Origin: Shewanella sp. UCD-KL21
GTDB taxonomy: Bacteria; Pseudomonadota; Gammaproteobacteria; Enterobacterales; Shewanellaceae
Length of the DNA stretch: 64,000 nucleotides
Direction of reading: 5' to 3'
Assembly (NCBI RefSeq): GCF_001957135.1
Contig: NZ_MPHK01000002.1
Location: 18,124 to 82,123, forward strand
Positions 28,738-38,565 of the stretch are shown piece by piece (the first letter of the stretch is position 1; each line of letters begins with the position of its first letter). The notes below the pieces were generated by a model that saw only the letters and a program-made list of their open reading frames with translations, made no database searches and was not told where the DNA came from. A program made the position numbers and the translations under genes.

Positions 28738-30080
28738 GATTTAAACCTAAAAAGCGTCTACTCACGAGGATGTTAATCACATCCTTAGCGATTATTGCAC
28801 TTGTTGGCTTTGGCCTAGCTTGGTCATTGACCATTTTACACGCCCAAAATAGTTACAATGTCGAAACCTCGCAATTAATCGCTGAAATGCCTCAAATTGC
28901 AGCCGAATTAAGAGAGCACGACTTAATTCCGAAAAATAACAATTGGCTGCAAGAAAACAACAAACAAAAACGCTATCTCATGGCCAGTTGTGGTGACAAT
29001 TATCGCCAAATTTGGACCTCTACACTGGCAAAAGAAAACGGCATTAATGACATTTGCAGCCGCTTTAAAACTGTTGCCGATACATCCCCGCCCTATTATC
29101 TCACCATGGCAAATAATAAGTCCTATTTTGCCTATCAATTACCGGTTGAGTTGAATCAACAGCAATACAATATGATTGTGCTTAAAGATGCAAAAACCGT
29201 TGAAAGAGACTTCAAACGCTTTAAACGCTTAACCTATCTGCGACTGGCAGTGGTGTTGGGTTTAGCCTTTATATTACTGATAAGTGCCGCCTATTGGGGC
29301 ATGCACCCAATGATTACCCTTAAACAAGAGTTGCAAGCAATAACCAAGGGCAAAAAGCAAACTCTATCAAGTGATTACCCACAAGAGCTAAAGGGTGTCA
29401 CCCAAGCATTAAACCAATTGTTAGTGCAATCTAGCGAGCAACAAACCCGCTATCAAAATGCCATGAATGATTTAGCCCATAGCTTAAAAACACGATTAGC
29501 TGCGGTTCACGCGATCACTGACGACAATCAGCTCAGTAAAGCCGATGCAAGTGAAAAAATCATGCAGCAAATAGGACAAATGGATCAACTCGTTAAATAC
29601 CAACTCAAAAGAGCCTTGGTCGGCCGACAAGGGTTAGTACATGAACAAACGCCCGTATTACCCATGGTTGAGCAGTTAACACAAATGTTGTTGAAGATTT
29701 ATCATGAAAAGTCAGTGCTGTTTAGCTGTGATATTGACCCCGATATAAGCTTTCCTGTCAACAAAGGTGATTTGATGGAGCTATGCGGCAATTTAATGGA
29801 AAATGCCTTTAGATTGTGTATCAGCCAAGTCAAGGTGACAGCCTGTTTTGATAACGATGGCACTGCGGTGTTAATTGTTGAAGATGATGGCCCTGGAGTT
29901 GAAAACTCGCTTATAGAGCGCATTATTCAGCGTGGCGTGCGCGCTGATACCCAATCCCCCGGTCAAGGTATTGGACTTGCTGTTTGTAATGAAATTGTCA
30001 GCAGTTATCACGGCATCTTGTCGATTACAGAAAGTCAGTTACAAGGTGCAAAATTTACCATTAAACTCCCAAATCAATAA
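28728..30080 (+). CDS. PhoQ-like sensor histidine kinase
   Basis: This membrane kinase phosphorylates the response regulator encoded just upstream. The 450-residue product has transmembrane segments at about 12-36 and 169-190 flanking a ~130-residue periplasmic sensor domain. A dimerisation helix carries the phospho-acceptor H251 in DLAHSLKTRLAAV, and the ATPase domain has the N box (GNLMENA), G1 (DDGPGV) and G2 (GQGIGLAV). PhoQ proteins have the same DLxHSLKT signature, but here the usual proline after the Thr is Arg. The periplasmic domain has two cysteines (C88, C110). The stop is 3 bp from the convergent oxygenase gene. Confidence 0.88.
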   Translation: MQLRFKPKKRLLTRMLITSLAIIALVGFGLAWSLTILHAQNSYNVETSQLIAEMPQIAAELREHDLIPKNNNWLQENNKQKRYLMASCGDNYRQIWTSTLAKENGINDICSRFKTVADTSPPYYLTMANNKSYFAYQLPVELNQQQYNMIVLKDAKTVERDFKRFKRLTYLRLAVVLGLAFILLISAAYWGMHPMITLKQELQAITKGKKQTLSSDYPQELKGVTQALNQLLVQSSEQQTRYQNAMNDLAHSLKTRLAAVHAITDDNQLSKADASEKIMQQIGQMDQLVKYQLKRALVGRQGLVHEQTPVLPMVEQLTQMLLKIYHEKSVLFSCDIDPDISFPVNKGDLMELCGNLMENAFRLCISQVKVTACFDNDGTAVLIVEDDGPGVENSLIERIIQRGVRADTQSPGQGIGLAVCNEIVSSYHGILSITESQLQGAKFTIKLPNQ

Positions 30081-30083
30081 GCA

Positions 30084-30782
30084 TTACTTTGCTTTGGTAG
30101 CATAGAGTTGCTCAGCGCGATTAAACATTATCCATGAAGTGGCAATATATTTATCATCGCTGATAGGGATATTGCCCCTATGAGTGTGTGTAAAGCCTGC
30201 GGGAGCAATAACCATAGTGCCTTTTGTTGGCTTAATGGCTTTATTTTGATAGTAAAACTCAGTTTCACCGCCTTGCTCAACATCATTAAGGTAATACATA
30301 TACAGTAATACCCTATGCAAAGCTTCATCAGAACCAGACTGCGGAAAATGTTCAGAATGCCAATGGGGGTAACCGCCTACATTTTGCTGATACTTTTGCA
30401 CATTTACCGTACCGCTGCGGTATAAATATTGCGTTATTGCTTTGGCTTTATTTGCCCCTAGATCAGCAAAGTTATCAGGACTTAACGTAACTGCGTCACC
30501 TTTATCATTAGCTACAGTGACAGCGACCGCGCCCATCAGTGCCATAGGGTATTGGCTGAAGTAGTTTGCCGCATGAGTTAATGTTAACTGTAATAACTCA
30601 TTTTTAAGCGGGGTTAAGTTATTGTGCAAGTCCAAGGTTAAATCTAAACTGCGCTTTTTTTGCCTATCGACACCCTGTCCGGTCTTTCCTTCAGTCACTC
30701 CTGAGTGATTATCGAATGCATTTCGTAACCTGTCGCACAAATCAGTACTAATCGCATTGGGTATAACGTCAATAAAATCCAT
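30084..30782 (-). CDS. 2OG-Fe(II) oxygenase family protein (prolyl 4-hydroxylase type)
   Basis: The 232-residue product resembles prolyl 4-hydroxylase-like dioxygenases that use Fe(II) and 2-oxoglutarate. The core has a proximal metal motif in GGYPHWHSEHFP (H142 and E144 as a possible HxE variant of HxD). A GGETEFYY strand follows, then a distal histidine in FTHTHRGNIP (H199 or H201), with K211 as a possible 2-oxoglutarate ligand. The target is unknown. It is convergent with, and nearly touches, the sensor kinase gene. Confidence 0.75.
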   Translation of the reverse strand: MDFIDVIPNAISTDLCDRLRNAFDNHSGVTEGKTGQGVDRQKKRSLDLTLDLHNNLTPLKNELLQLTLTHAANYFSQYPMALMGAVAVTVANDKGDAVTLSPDNFADLGANKAKAITQYLYRSGTVNVQKYQQNVGGYPHWHSEHFPQSGSDEALHRVLLYMYYLNDVEQGGETEFYYQNKAIKPTKGTMVIAPAGFTHTHRGNIPISDDKYIATSWIMFNRAEQLYATKAK

Positions 30783-30905
30783 AATCTATAGGCACTTTTT
30801 AATATTGTAATGATATTATGCTGCCACGGAATGTTTTGAACTGCAAAGTGCATACACATAACCACTATAAATAAAACAATAAACCAGGTGATATTCTTTT
30901 AATCT

Positions 30906-32168
30906 ATGAACAAAAACATCAAAATTTCAATCAATCAACTTCAGGTAGGCCATTTCATTCGACTACCTATTTCATGGAAAGATCACCCATTTTTATTTAG
31001 TAATTTCAAACTAAAATCCCAGTCACAAATTGAATTAATTAAAAGCCTCAATATTAATGATATTTATTATGACGCCGAGCGCAGTGATTTAGGATTAATA
31101 GACTTAAAAAACTCAGCGAATAAAAACGCCAGTACAGTGGTTGATCCTGAGGAGCTAAAACAGATTAAAGCGAAAATGGAGTCTTACAAACAGATCCAAA
31201 TAGAAGCCCAAAAAAAGTTACGCCGTAATTTAAAAAAAACCGAACAGCAATTTGAGCGCTCTATCGCCATGATGCGCTCAAGCGTATCAAAGCTTGGCAG
31301 TCGCCCTTTAAATTCGGTCAGCGATGCAAAAGAAATGATCACAGACATGACCAATATGCTATTGAGTTCTGATGATTTGGTGCTGCATTTAATGACTGAT
31401 GCCAAGCCCAATGATGTCATTTTCCATCATTCACTCAATGTGTCGACAATGTGTATGATGCTGGCTAAAAACTTAAACTGGTCTCGTGATGAAATTGAAC
31501 TTATAGGTCTTGGCGCGTTATTTCATGATCTGGGGAAACTAAAAATCCCCAGTAATATTATGAATAAACAAGTGCCACTAACGACACCGGAAAAGAACTT
31601 ATTAAAACAGCATTCTTTGATGAGCCTCAACTTTTTAAAATTAGCTGACAGCTTTCCTGAGCAGGCTAAACCCATGATTGCTAATCATCATGAGTACCTT
31701 GACGGCTCTGGTTACCCCAAAGGCCTAAAAGGCGATCAGTTAGACAAATATTCACAACTAATAAGTGTTATTAATGAATACGATAACTTGTGTAACGGTA
31801 CTAAGTTAGCAAAAGCTAAAACCCCTTATGCTTCTTTGGGGCTACTTTACAAAAATTATCAAAATAAACTTAACCCTGAGTACGTTGGTAAACTCATCAA
31901 AACCATCGGTGTTTATCCACCGGGCAGCCTGATCGAGCTTTCAAGTGGCCAATTTGGCATGGTGATGTCAGTAAATCTGAACAAGATATTATTTCCGCAA
32001 ATTATGCTCTACGATCCTATCGTTCCAAAAGAGCAAGCGCCAATTATTGATTTAGAAAAAGAAGACATCAGCATTGTGCGCTGTTTGCCAGCGTCGGCAT
32101 TACCCGAAAAAATCTTCAAGTATCTAAGCCCAAGAGAAAACATAAGTTATGCCATTGGCAATGCATAA
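30906..32168 (+). CDS. HD-GYP domain cyclic di-GMP phosphodiesterase
   Basis: HD-GYP proteins hydrolyse cyclic di-GMP. The 420-residue product has an N-terminal DUF3391 region (about 1-130, beginning with KISINQLQVGHFIRLP) and a helical linker (about 85-120). The HD-GYP domain has H207/D208 in FHDLGKLKIP and the intact GYP signature (residues 269-271) in HHEYLDGSGYPKGLKG. All metal-binding motifs seen are complete, so activity is likely. No GGDEF domain or response-regulator domain is fused. The ribosome binding site is weak. Confidence 0.93.
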   Translation: MNKNIKISINQLQVGHFIRLPISWKDHPFLFSNFKLKSQSQIELIKSLNINDIYYDAERSDLGLIDLKNSANKNASTVVDPEELKQIKAKMESYKQIQIEAQKKLRRNLKKTEQQFERSIAMMRSSVSKLGSRPLNSVSDAKEMITDMTNMLLSSDDLVLHLMTDAKPNDVIFHHSLNVSTMCMMLAKNLNWSRDEIELIGLGALFHDLGKLKIPSNIMNKQVPLTTPEKNLLKQHSLMSLNFLKLADSFPEQAKPMIANHHEYLDGSGYPKGLKGDQLDKYSQLISVINEYDNLCNGTKLAKAKTPYASLGLLYKNYQNKLNPEYVGKLIKTIGVYPPGSLIELSSGQFGMVMSVNLNKILFPQIMLYDPIVPKEQAPIIDLEKEDISIVRCLPASALPEKIFKYLSPRENISYAIGNA

Positions 32169-32210
32169 TCGAATAGCTGAGTTTGCGTTTTAACATCAGC
32201 ATCGGCCAAC

Positions 32211-32243
32211 AAAAAAGCCATTAACGGTTACGTTAATGGCTTT
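32211..32243 (-). terminator. Terminator after corA
   Basis: A 13-bp stem (AAAGCCATTAACG with CGTTAATGGCTTT, loop GTTA) is followed on the minus strand by TTTTTTG. It also lies just past the HD-GYP gene on the other strand. Confidence 0.88.
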
Positions 32244-32267
32244 AAAGTCATCAGCTTTATAAAAGCG

Positions 32268-33215
32268 CTATAGCCAGCCTTTACGTTTAAAGAAGAAATA
32301 CGTACCGGCAGCGCTGGCAAGCATCATTCCTATGGCCATGGGATAGCCAAAACGCCAATCTAGCTCAGGCATATTGGTAAAGTTCATTCCATAACTACTG
32401 GCAATTACCGTTGGCGGTAAAAACACCACTGCGGCAACTGAGAAAATTTTAATGATTTTAGTCTGTTGTATACCACTAAAGCCCATCGCTGCATCCAGCA
32501 AAAAGTTTAACTTATCGAAAATAAATTGGCTGTGGGGCATCAATGATTCAATATCAGACAGCATTTCACGCAAGTCTTTAATATTTTCTTCTGATAAATG
32601 CTCGCGGTAATAACGTTGGATATAACGTAAAGAGCGCTGAGTATCGAGCAAACTTAAGCGGATTTTACCGTTGGAATCTTCTTGTAAGGTAATGAGCTTA
32701 AACACATCATCTAATTCTTGATCTTCAAACACTTGCTCACCGACACTTTCAAGCACTGAGTAAACATCTTCAATTAAATCAGACAGGTAATCGACTTTAA
32801 GGGTAAAAAGTTCCAGCATTAATCCCTGAGGAGAGGTAACATCTAAGCGACCCAAGCGTAAGTAGTTACGCAGTAAGCGAATTAGGCCGATATCCTCTTC
32901 ACGGATCGTCAGCAAAAAGTCCTTACGTAAATTGAAAGAAACGTTAATGCCTCTAACATCTGATCCTACACGCTGAGGGAATAATGAATTGATGTGTAAG
33001 CCATCTTTACTTTGGAAAAAACGAGCAGAGGCTTCAATCTCATTGATGTCTTCTTCTTCGGGTACTTCTTCTACCGAAAACCGACTTAGCCATTCCCTTT
33101 CATCATCATTGGGTTTAAACATATCTAACCACAATGTTCGATCGGGAATACTGTCTCGAACATTTAATTCGTGAACAGTTAACTTGCGATTTTCATAAAC
33201 ATAGGCAGTAATCAT
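32268..33215 (-). CDS. corA: Magnesium/cobalt transporter CorA
   Basis: CorA is a pentameric Mg2+/Co2+ channel of the inner membrane. The 315-residue product has a large cytoplasmic alpha/beta domain and a long stalk helix. Two C-terminal transmembrane segments carry the universal GMN motif at the end of the first (YGMNF, about residues 274-278), and the C-terminus is basic (FFFKRKGWL). Length equals the E. coli protein (316). It converges on the HD-GYP gene. Confidence 0.96.
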   Translation of the reverse strand: MITAYVYENRKLTVHELNVRDSIPDRTLWLDMFKPNDDEREWLSRFSVEEVPEEEDINEIEASARFFQSKDGLHINSLFPQRVGSDVRGINVSFNLRKDFLLTIREEDIGLIRLLRNYLRLGRLDVTSPQGLMLELFTLKVDYLSDLIEDVYSVLESVGEQVFEDQELDDVFKLITLQEDSNGKIRLSLLDTQRSLRYIQRYYREHLSEENIKDLREMLSDIESLMPHSQFIFDKLNFLLDAAMGFSGIQQTKIIKIFSVAAVVFLPPTVIASSYGMNFTNMPELDWRFGYPMAIGMMLASAAGTYFFFKRKGWL

Positions 33216-33370
33216 GTATCCCCCAATGTGGTCGATTTCTCGTCCACTGACAATAGGTTAAATTTGCTGGCTAGTGTACTAAAAAGAACACACATTGCCA
33301 TGATAAAAATGTAAAAACAGCCAAATTCCCTAATTAATGTGCTGAAATCGTTAAATCTTTAAATTAACTT

Positions 33371-33398
33371 CAAAAAAAAGTGCCCATTTGGACACTTT
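33371..33398 (-). terminator. Terminator after yejK
   Basis: On the minus strand AAAGTG/CACTTT with an inner CC/GG pair and a short AT-rich loop is followed by a run of eight T, 18 bp after the yejK stop. Confidence 0.85.
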
Positions 33399-33415
33399 AA
33401 TTGTAAATCGTTGCT

Positions 33416-34444
33416 TTATTCACCTTTTAGGCGACGGTCTAATTGATCTTTTAAGTTTGCAGGCACGCCCTTAATCAAAAGCGTGTCAGAAATAGGATCG
33501 TAGATAACTCGCTCACCTAAATGGCCGCCATCAAAACTTAATGTTACCCCGCCACCGGTACCTGAAAACTTCTTCAAGGTGCGTAAACTGGCCTTATCCG
33601 CTGGAAACTCTTCATCAAGTTCATAAGAGCCACCGCAGGCAAAGTCATAAAACGAATCCATACCCGAGTCGGCAAGTTCATCCGCTAAATCTTTGACTTC
33701 AATATCAGCGCCTTCATCTGCTCTTTCTGAACAATACTCGAATACCTTGTCGCGGCACTGCTGACGCTCATCTTTGGTTAATTCACTACTTGCTACAAAA
33801 TCTTCAACTGCATGCATTAGAGTTTTATTTTGCGCTTTCGTATTTACCCCTTCAACACAGCCCATAAAATCAAGGAAGAAGTCTGCCACTTTACGGCCCG
33901 CGCGGCCTCTAACAAATGAAATATATTTACGTGAAGCTTTGTCTGCTTGCCATTCGGTTAAATCGATTCTGGCGGCAAGTTGGACATTGGTTAAATCCAG
34001 ATGATTATTTTGCGACAACTCCATATCATCAAGTACCGTCATTGAAGGCTTGGCATTAAGCAAGGCAACAAACAAATAATCGCTGGTCATGTTGGTATAG
34101 CAAGACATTAATAAAAAACCGCCTTGGCTAAAATCATATTTAGCGAGTTCTTCTTGTAAAAGCTTACTGGCAGCACTGCTAAACTCAACAAAGCCTAATT
34201 CACCACTGCGGTATTCGCTTAATGCATCAGAAAAAGCGGGATTTGCTTCGCCATCTTCGCCGTGGGTTCCAAAAAAGCCAAACCCTTTACCCGCTTTACC
34301 GGTATAGGTTTGGTGTAATTCTTCTAACATTGCTTCTACGGCGCTGCTATTTAATAGTGGCTGAGGTCTTAAACGACAACTTAGTTGCCCCTGACTATCT
34401 TGAGAAATTTCATGGATAATTGCTTGTTCGATATTAATGCTCAT
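33416..34444 (-). CDS. yejK: Nucleoid-associated protein YejK (NdpA)
   Basis: YejK is an abundant nucleoid-associated protein that interacts with topoisomerase IV in E. coli. The 342-residue product begins [19 protein letters not shown], the typical start of the family, and matches its length (335-345). It is divergent from yejL and yejM, keeping the E. coli gene order. Its precise role is still poorly defined. Confidence 0.94.
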   Translation of the reverse strand: MSINIEQAIIHEISQDSQGQLSCRLRPQPLLNSSAVEAMLEELHQTYTGKAGKGFGFFGTHGEDGEANPAFSDALSEYRSGELGFVEFSSAASKLLQEELAKYDFSQGGFLLMSCYTNMTSDYLFVALLNAKPSMTVLDDMELSQNNHLDLTNVQLAARIDLTEWQADKASRKYISFVRGRAGRKVADFFLDFMGCVEGVNTKAQNKTLMHAVEDFVASSELTKDERQQCRDKVFEYCSERADEGADIEVKDLADELADSGMDSFYDFACGGSYELDEEFPADKASLRTLKKFSGTGGGVTLSFDGGHLGERVIYDPISDTLLIKGVPANLKDQLDRRLKGE

Positions 34445-34709
34445 AAGCCCTAACTGATCTTTGTGATGGAAGCGAAATAGCGGTAGATATCATAACAGAC
34501 CATGTTCAAAAATCTAAAAATAAAACCGTCAAATTACGTCAAATGCCTCTCCAGAGATCCAACGGTTAAACAGATGGTCAGTCCGCTTTAGAAAACACCA
34601 GCTCGAAACCCCATAATCGCTAACGCCCTGCAACAGAAACTTGCAGCGTATCAGCATTAAATCCGATATAATCACGTGCTAATTCATTACTTTTTGAACG
34701 ATTTCGAAT

Positions 34710-34928
34710 ATGGCTATCCAATCTAAATACACCAACACCCAAGTTGAAGCATTAATTTCTGAGCTATTAGCAGTGCTGAATAAGCATCAAGCACCTACAG
34801 ACTTAAGCTTAATGGTGCTAGGTAACTGCGTTTCTCACTTATTGGAAAACAAGGTACCCAGTGAGTCTCGTCAAGCAGTAGCTGAGCAATTCGCTAAAGC
34901 CTTGGCTCAATCTGTAAAAACCAGTTAA
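34710..34928 (+). CDS. yejL: DUF1414 family protein YejL
   Basis: This small helical cytoplasmic protein (72 residues, beginning MAIQSKYTNTQVEALISELL) belongs to the YejL/DUF1414 family, function unknown. It lies 76 bp upstream of yejM, in the same order as in E. coli. A -10-like TATAAT at 34667-34672 lies upstream but its -35 match is poor. The ribosome binding site is weak. Confidence 0.92.
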   Translation: MAIQSKYTNTQVEALISELLAVLNKHQAPTDLSLMVLGNCVSHLLENKVPSESRQAVAEQFAKALAQSVKTS

Positions 34929-35004
34929 GTATCATTAAAAGGCATTTAAATTAATCAATTATCCTGTTATTTTTGATTAATACGGATTAGGAAAACGATA
35001 CCGC

Positions 35005-36795
35005 ATGGTTGAGCGCAAAAAACAAATGACCCGTGACAAAGTGTCACGTCTTGTTAACTGGGGCCACTGGTTTGCCTTCTTTAATGGCTTATTAGCTATT
35101 ATTGTGGGAACACGGTATCTCAGTAGTGTGGGTTACCCTGAAACCTTTATTGGATGGGGTTACTTAGCCATTAGCAGTATTGGTCATTTTAGCTTTTTGG
35201 CTTTTATTGTTTACGTCGTTTTTCTCTTCCCTGCCACATTATTACTGCCTTATTCAAAAATACTGCGGGGTTATGCAGCCTTAATTGCAACCCTTGGCTT
35301 ATGTATTTTACTCTATGACACCGTGATATTTGATGATTATGGTATTCACTTAAGTCCATTCGCGTTTGACTTAGCTTGGTCAGATCTCAATGCCCTATTA
35401 GGTAACACCTCTTATATTGCAACGCCTATCGGCATAATTTTAATTGAGCTCACAGCAGCGAATTTTCTGTGGAAACGAATTGAAAAAATAGAGAAAAAGC
35501 AGCTAGGTAATAAAGTCCTTGCTTTTATCGGTATTTGTTTTGTCAGTAGTCATGTTATCCATATTTGGGCAGATGCTAATGATGTTACCCAAATTACCCG
35601 TTTTGATGACACCATGCCATTGTCTTATCCGGCAACGGCACGCTCATTTATGGAAAACCACGGTATTGAAGGCACCACTGCGCCAGATAAGACCTATCAA
35701 ACAAAATCAAAACAACTGAATTACCCAATAGCTGCGCTGCAATGCAAAGCGCAAAAACAACAAAATATCCTCATCGTCTCGGTTGACGGTTTAAGAGCTG
35801 ATATGGTGAACTCGGCAACAATGCCGTTTTTCAGCCAGTATCAGCTGCAGAATAAACAATTTACTGAACACTTTAGTGGTGGCAACCAATTTAAAACCGG
35901 GATGTTTGCCTTACTTTATGGCTTACAAGGCAGCTATAGTGATAAAAAAGCGTTTGAGCATACTGCGCCAGTATTGACCCAAGTATTGTCAGAGCAAGGC
36001 TATCATCAAGCGGTATTTATGCCCCAAGACAATGCCGACGAATTTGCCAACCATGCCATTTTTGACGGCATGGATATGCACCTAAGCCATAGTGATATTG
36101 GTAGCGCCCAAACCGACATCAAAAATACTGAGCTATTTATTCAATGGCAAGCTCAGCAAGCCACGCCTTGGTTTTCATTGGTAAACTTATCTGCTACTAA
36201 GCACTATGACACCCCAATTGGCTTTTTAGGCATTGAAACCGTTAAACCCCATCTAAGCTTAAAACCTGCTGAAAAAGTGTTATATAACCAATATAGACAG
36301 TCGCTATTCTTTATCGATCAGCAAATACAACAACTGCTTACAAACCTTGATGAGCAAACCTTAGTCATTGTCACCGGTACCCACGGACAAATTTTCAGTA
36401 GTAATCCTCGTGAAGTTAATCAGGATCTTTCGCCTGCTAATGTCAAAGTGCCCTTTGTTATGCATTGGCCTAAAACAAGCTCTGATACCGTAAATTATCG
36501 AACTAGCCACTATGGCGTAGTGCCGACAATCATGGGGCAAGCACTGCACTGTAATAACCCAATCACCGATTACAGCTCTGGTTATAACCTATTACAACCT
36601 AGCGAGCAGAGCTGGGTTTATATCGGTGACAGCAGTACATTTGCAATTTATCAACGAGATGAAATTACGGTTCTAGGCCGACACGGAAAATATCGAATTT
36701 ATGATATCGACTACAAAAAACGTCTTAAGCGAAAACTCAGTGCTCCTGAGCTAATTCAGGTCATGCGAGAAGGTCGAAGGCTTTACAATAAATAA
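35005..36795 (+). CDS. yejM: Inner-membrane sulfatase-like protein YejM (PbgA/LapC)
   Basis: YejM controls lipopolysaccharide synthesis by relaying LPS levels to LapB/FtsH and so to LpxC stability. The 596-residue product has five N-terminal transmembrane helices (DUF3413, about 15-190). A basic linker follows, then a periplasmic alkaline-phosphatase-superfamily domain (from about residue 250, NILIVSVDGLRADM). The start MVERKKQMTRDKVSRLV matches E. coli in position; AGGA is 12 nt upstream, which is rather far, and an internal ATG at codon 8 is an alternative. The GNQFKTGMFALLYG segment is where sulfatases carry their nucleophile. Confidence 0.95.
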   Translation: MVERKKQMTRDKVSRLVNWGHWFAFFNGLLAIIVGTRYLSSVGYPETFIGWGYLAISSIGHFSFLAFIVYVVFLFPATLLLPYSKILRGYAALIATLGLCILLYDTVIFDDYGIHLSPFAFDLAWSDLNALLGNTSYIATPIGIILIELTAANFLWKRIEKIEKKQLGNKVLAFIGICFVSSHVIHIWADANDVTQITRFDDTMPLSYPATARSFMENHGIEGTTAPDKTYQTKSKQLNYPIAALQCKAQKQQNILIVSVDGLRADMVNSATMPFFSQYQLQNKQFTEHFSGGNQFKTGMFALLYGLQGSYSDKKAFEHTAPVLTQVLSEQGYHQAVFMPQDNADEFANHAIFDGMDMHLSHSDIGSAQTDIKNTELFIQWQAQQATPWFSLVNLSATKHYDTPIGFLGIETVKPHLSLKPAEKVLYNQYRQSLFFIDQQIQQLLTNLDEQTLVIVTGTHGQIFSSNPREVNQDLSPANVKVPFVMHWPKTSSDTVNYRTSHYGVVPTIMGQALHCNNPITDYSSGYNLLQPSEQSWVYIGDSSTFAIYQRDEITVLGRHGKYRIYDIDYKKRLKRKLSAPELIQVMREGRRLYNK

Positions 36796-36994
36796 CCATT
36801 AAACCGTGGTTGTGACTATTTAACTCAATCGCGGTTTAGTCGTCAGAAAATATTGACTATTATCCAAGCGAAAGATAACTAAAGATGTAAAAGCTACAGA
36901 GCAAATGCCTGTTTATTAATCATTTAAATTCAATTTTGCATTTTATTGTTGCGGCGCAAATACCTTCTAGGTAATCTAGCTAAAGAATGACGTT

Positions 36995-37071
36995 CGGGAT
37001 ATGGCCTAGTCCGGTAAGGCGCTTGTCTGGGGGACAAGAGATCACAGGTTCAAATCCTGTTATCCCGACCA
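36995..37071 (+). tRNA. tRNA-Pro (anticodon GGG)
   Basis: A 77-nt cloverleaf has acceptor stem CGGGATA/TATCCCG, discriminator A and an encoded CCA. The anticodon stem CTTGT/ACAAG encloses loop CTGGGGG, giving anticodon GGG. The T-arm has GGTTCAAATCC. It is a lone gene between yejM and a small membrane protein. No clear terminator follows. Confidence 0.97.
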
Positions 37072-37458
37072 ATTCTTCTGCTTTAGTGTTACCTCCCTTC
37101 TTTAAGTTTTCGTTTGCCTAAATAACACATAAAATCAATACACATTAATTAAGCTCTGCGGCTTAAATTAGCTTAATAACTTCATCTGTCGTTGCCGCAC
37201 AAGTAAAATATCACCACATAAGCCCAAGCCGAGTTTTAATCCTCAAATCTCAGTTTCAGCGCTTTCATCTATCTTTGTCACCTAAAGAACTATTCTCTAT
37301 TAAATATGTGATAGAGGTTAGAAATTAGCATGACGAAATCGGTTATATTGCGCCAAGATTTTACCTCTTGATTAAAATATTCTGACTCAAGACACTCTGT
37401 TCAAGACGGCCTTACTCAGAACATCATCAAACTATTGTCAAATTGTCGGAGAATTCCT
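37072..37458. other. Non-coding interval downstream of tRNA-Pro
   Basis: This AT-rich interval of about 390 bp has no coding frame of note, no strong hairpin and no convincing promoter beyond the ribosome binding site of the next gene. tRNA ends are common integration sites, but I see no direct copy of the tRNA 3' end here. Confidence 0.5.
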
Positions 37459-37806
37459 ATGTGGTGGCGCGTACTATTAATCACCTTTGCGTACATGTTA
37501 CTTGGCGCACACTTTTTGCGATACGCTCAAATGCCATTAGCCATAATTTGTGCGGTTTTGCCGTTACTTTTGGCTTTTAAAAGTAACTTTTTAAACCGAG
37601 TAATCCAAATCGGCTTGGTATTAGGTACCATCGCGGTATGGGGCGTAAGCACGGTTCAATATATTGATTTACGAATTGCCATGGAGCAACCTTGGCAGCG
37701 CCTTGCTGGGATTATGACAGGGGTAATGCTATTTAGTCTATTTGCCAGTTACTCGGTCAATGGTTTAGTGAAACAAGCTAGAAGCAAACAAAGCTTATTT
37801 AGATAA
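37459..37806 (+). CDS. Small hypothetical membrane protein
   Basis: The ATG at 37459 has GGAG 7 nt upstream and gives 115 residues with about four predicted transmembrane helices (roughly 4-20, 25-42, 50-68 and 85-103). The start is MWWRVLLITFAYMLLG and the C-terminal tail is basic (KQARSKQSLFR). I do not recognise a family. A terminator follows directly, so it is a single-gene unit. The good ribosome binding site and coherent topology argue that it is real. Confidence 0.75.
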   Translation: MWWRVLLITFAYMLLGAHFLRYAQMPLAIICAVLPLLLAFKSNFLNRVIQIGLVLGTIAVWGVSTVQYIDLRIAMEQPWQRLAGIMTGVMLFSLFASYSVNGLVKQARSKQSLFR

Positions 37807-37857
37807 ATGATGTAGATAACAGCTGTTATGAAAGCCGTTTAATCACCTTTAAATAAC

Positions 37858-37884
37858 AATACCGACAATATGTCGGTATTTTTC
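37858..37884 (+). terminator. Terminator after the small membrane protein gene
   Basis: The stem AATACCGACA/TGTCGGTATT with loop ATA is followed by TTTC. It could also serve msrQ from the opposite side, with a poorer T-run. Confidence 0.8.
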
Positions 37885-37935
37885 TGTCATCGCCTAAGGC
37901 TTATGCCTGCAAGCTAAAACATTCAGGTTTGCCAT

Positions 37936-38565
37936 TTAGCTTTTCGAATTAGCTTTGGGCTTCGATTTCGGCATCAGCCAATGACTAATTTGGCGTCTTC
38001 TTAGCCATAGCAAACACGCTATCACAGCAATATAAATACTCGGTTCGATAATCTCAGATTTGACCGACCAGTAAAAATGAATCGGCGCCAATATCGCTAA
38101 CACATAAATCCAATTATGTAATGATTGCCAGCGTCTACCCATACTGCGCCTTAATGCTTTAAAAGACGTCACCGCGAGCAATAGTGCAATAATAAAGCCG
38201 CTAAACCCGACTAAAATGTAAGGCCGTTTAATGACTTCTTCAATTAAAAAGCCCCATGCAAACAGCAAATCTAAACTGATAAAGGCGCTAATGTGTAAAC
38301 AAGCATAGGCAAATACATATAAACCCACTAGCCGCCTTGTTTGCAATAACAAGCCTTGTTTAGTCAGCTTAGCCAGTGGTGAGATCATTAAGGTCACCAC
38401 CAAAGCATTTATCGCCCCCATACCGGTAAAATGAATAATATATTGCACCGGATCGCCACCAGCATTATCGGTTACTACCAACATAATTAAATAAACAAAT
38501 GGTAAGATAAAACCAAGATGTAAAAGCCCTTTTAACCACAATAAACCACCCGGGGTTAAGCGCAT
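37936..38565 (-). CDS. msrQ: Heme-binding membrane subunit MsrQ (YedZ)
   Basis: MsrQ passes electrons from the respiratory chain to MsrP for repair of oxidised methionine in periplasmic proteins. The 209-residue product has six predicted transmembrane helices of the ferric-reductase-like type. Histidines that could bind heme b lie in the helices (for example YACLHISAF and SLHNWIY). Its start codon shares a base with the msrP stop (TAATG), so translation is coupled. Confidence 0.93.
   Translation of the reverse strand: MRLTPGGLLWLKGLLHLGFILPFVYLIMLVVTDNAGGDPVQYIIHFTGMGAINALVVTLMISPLAKLTKQGLLLQTRRLVGLYVFAYACLHISAFISLDLLFAWGFLIEEVIKRPYILVGFSGFIIALLLAVTSFKALRRSMGRRWQSLHNWIYVLAILAPIHFYWSVKSEIIEPSIYIAVIACLLWLRRRQISHWLMPKSKPKANSKS

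Noticed and set aside
36995-37458. Integration site (attachment repeat) at tRNA-Pro
   Set aside because: No direct copy of the tRNA 3' end and no integrase gene were found nearby.
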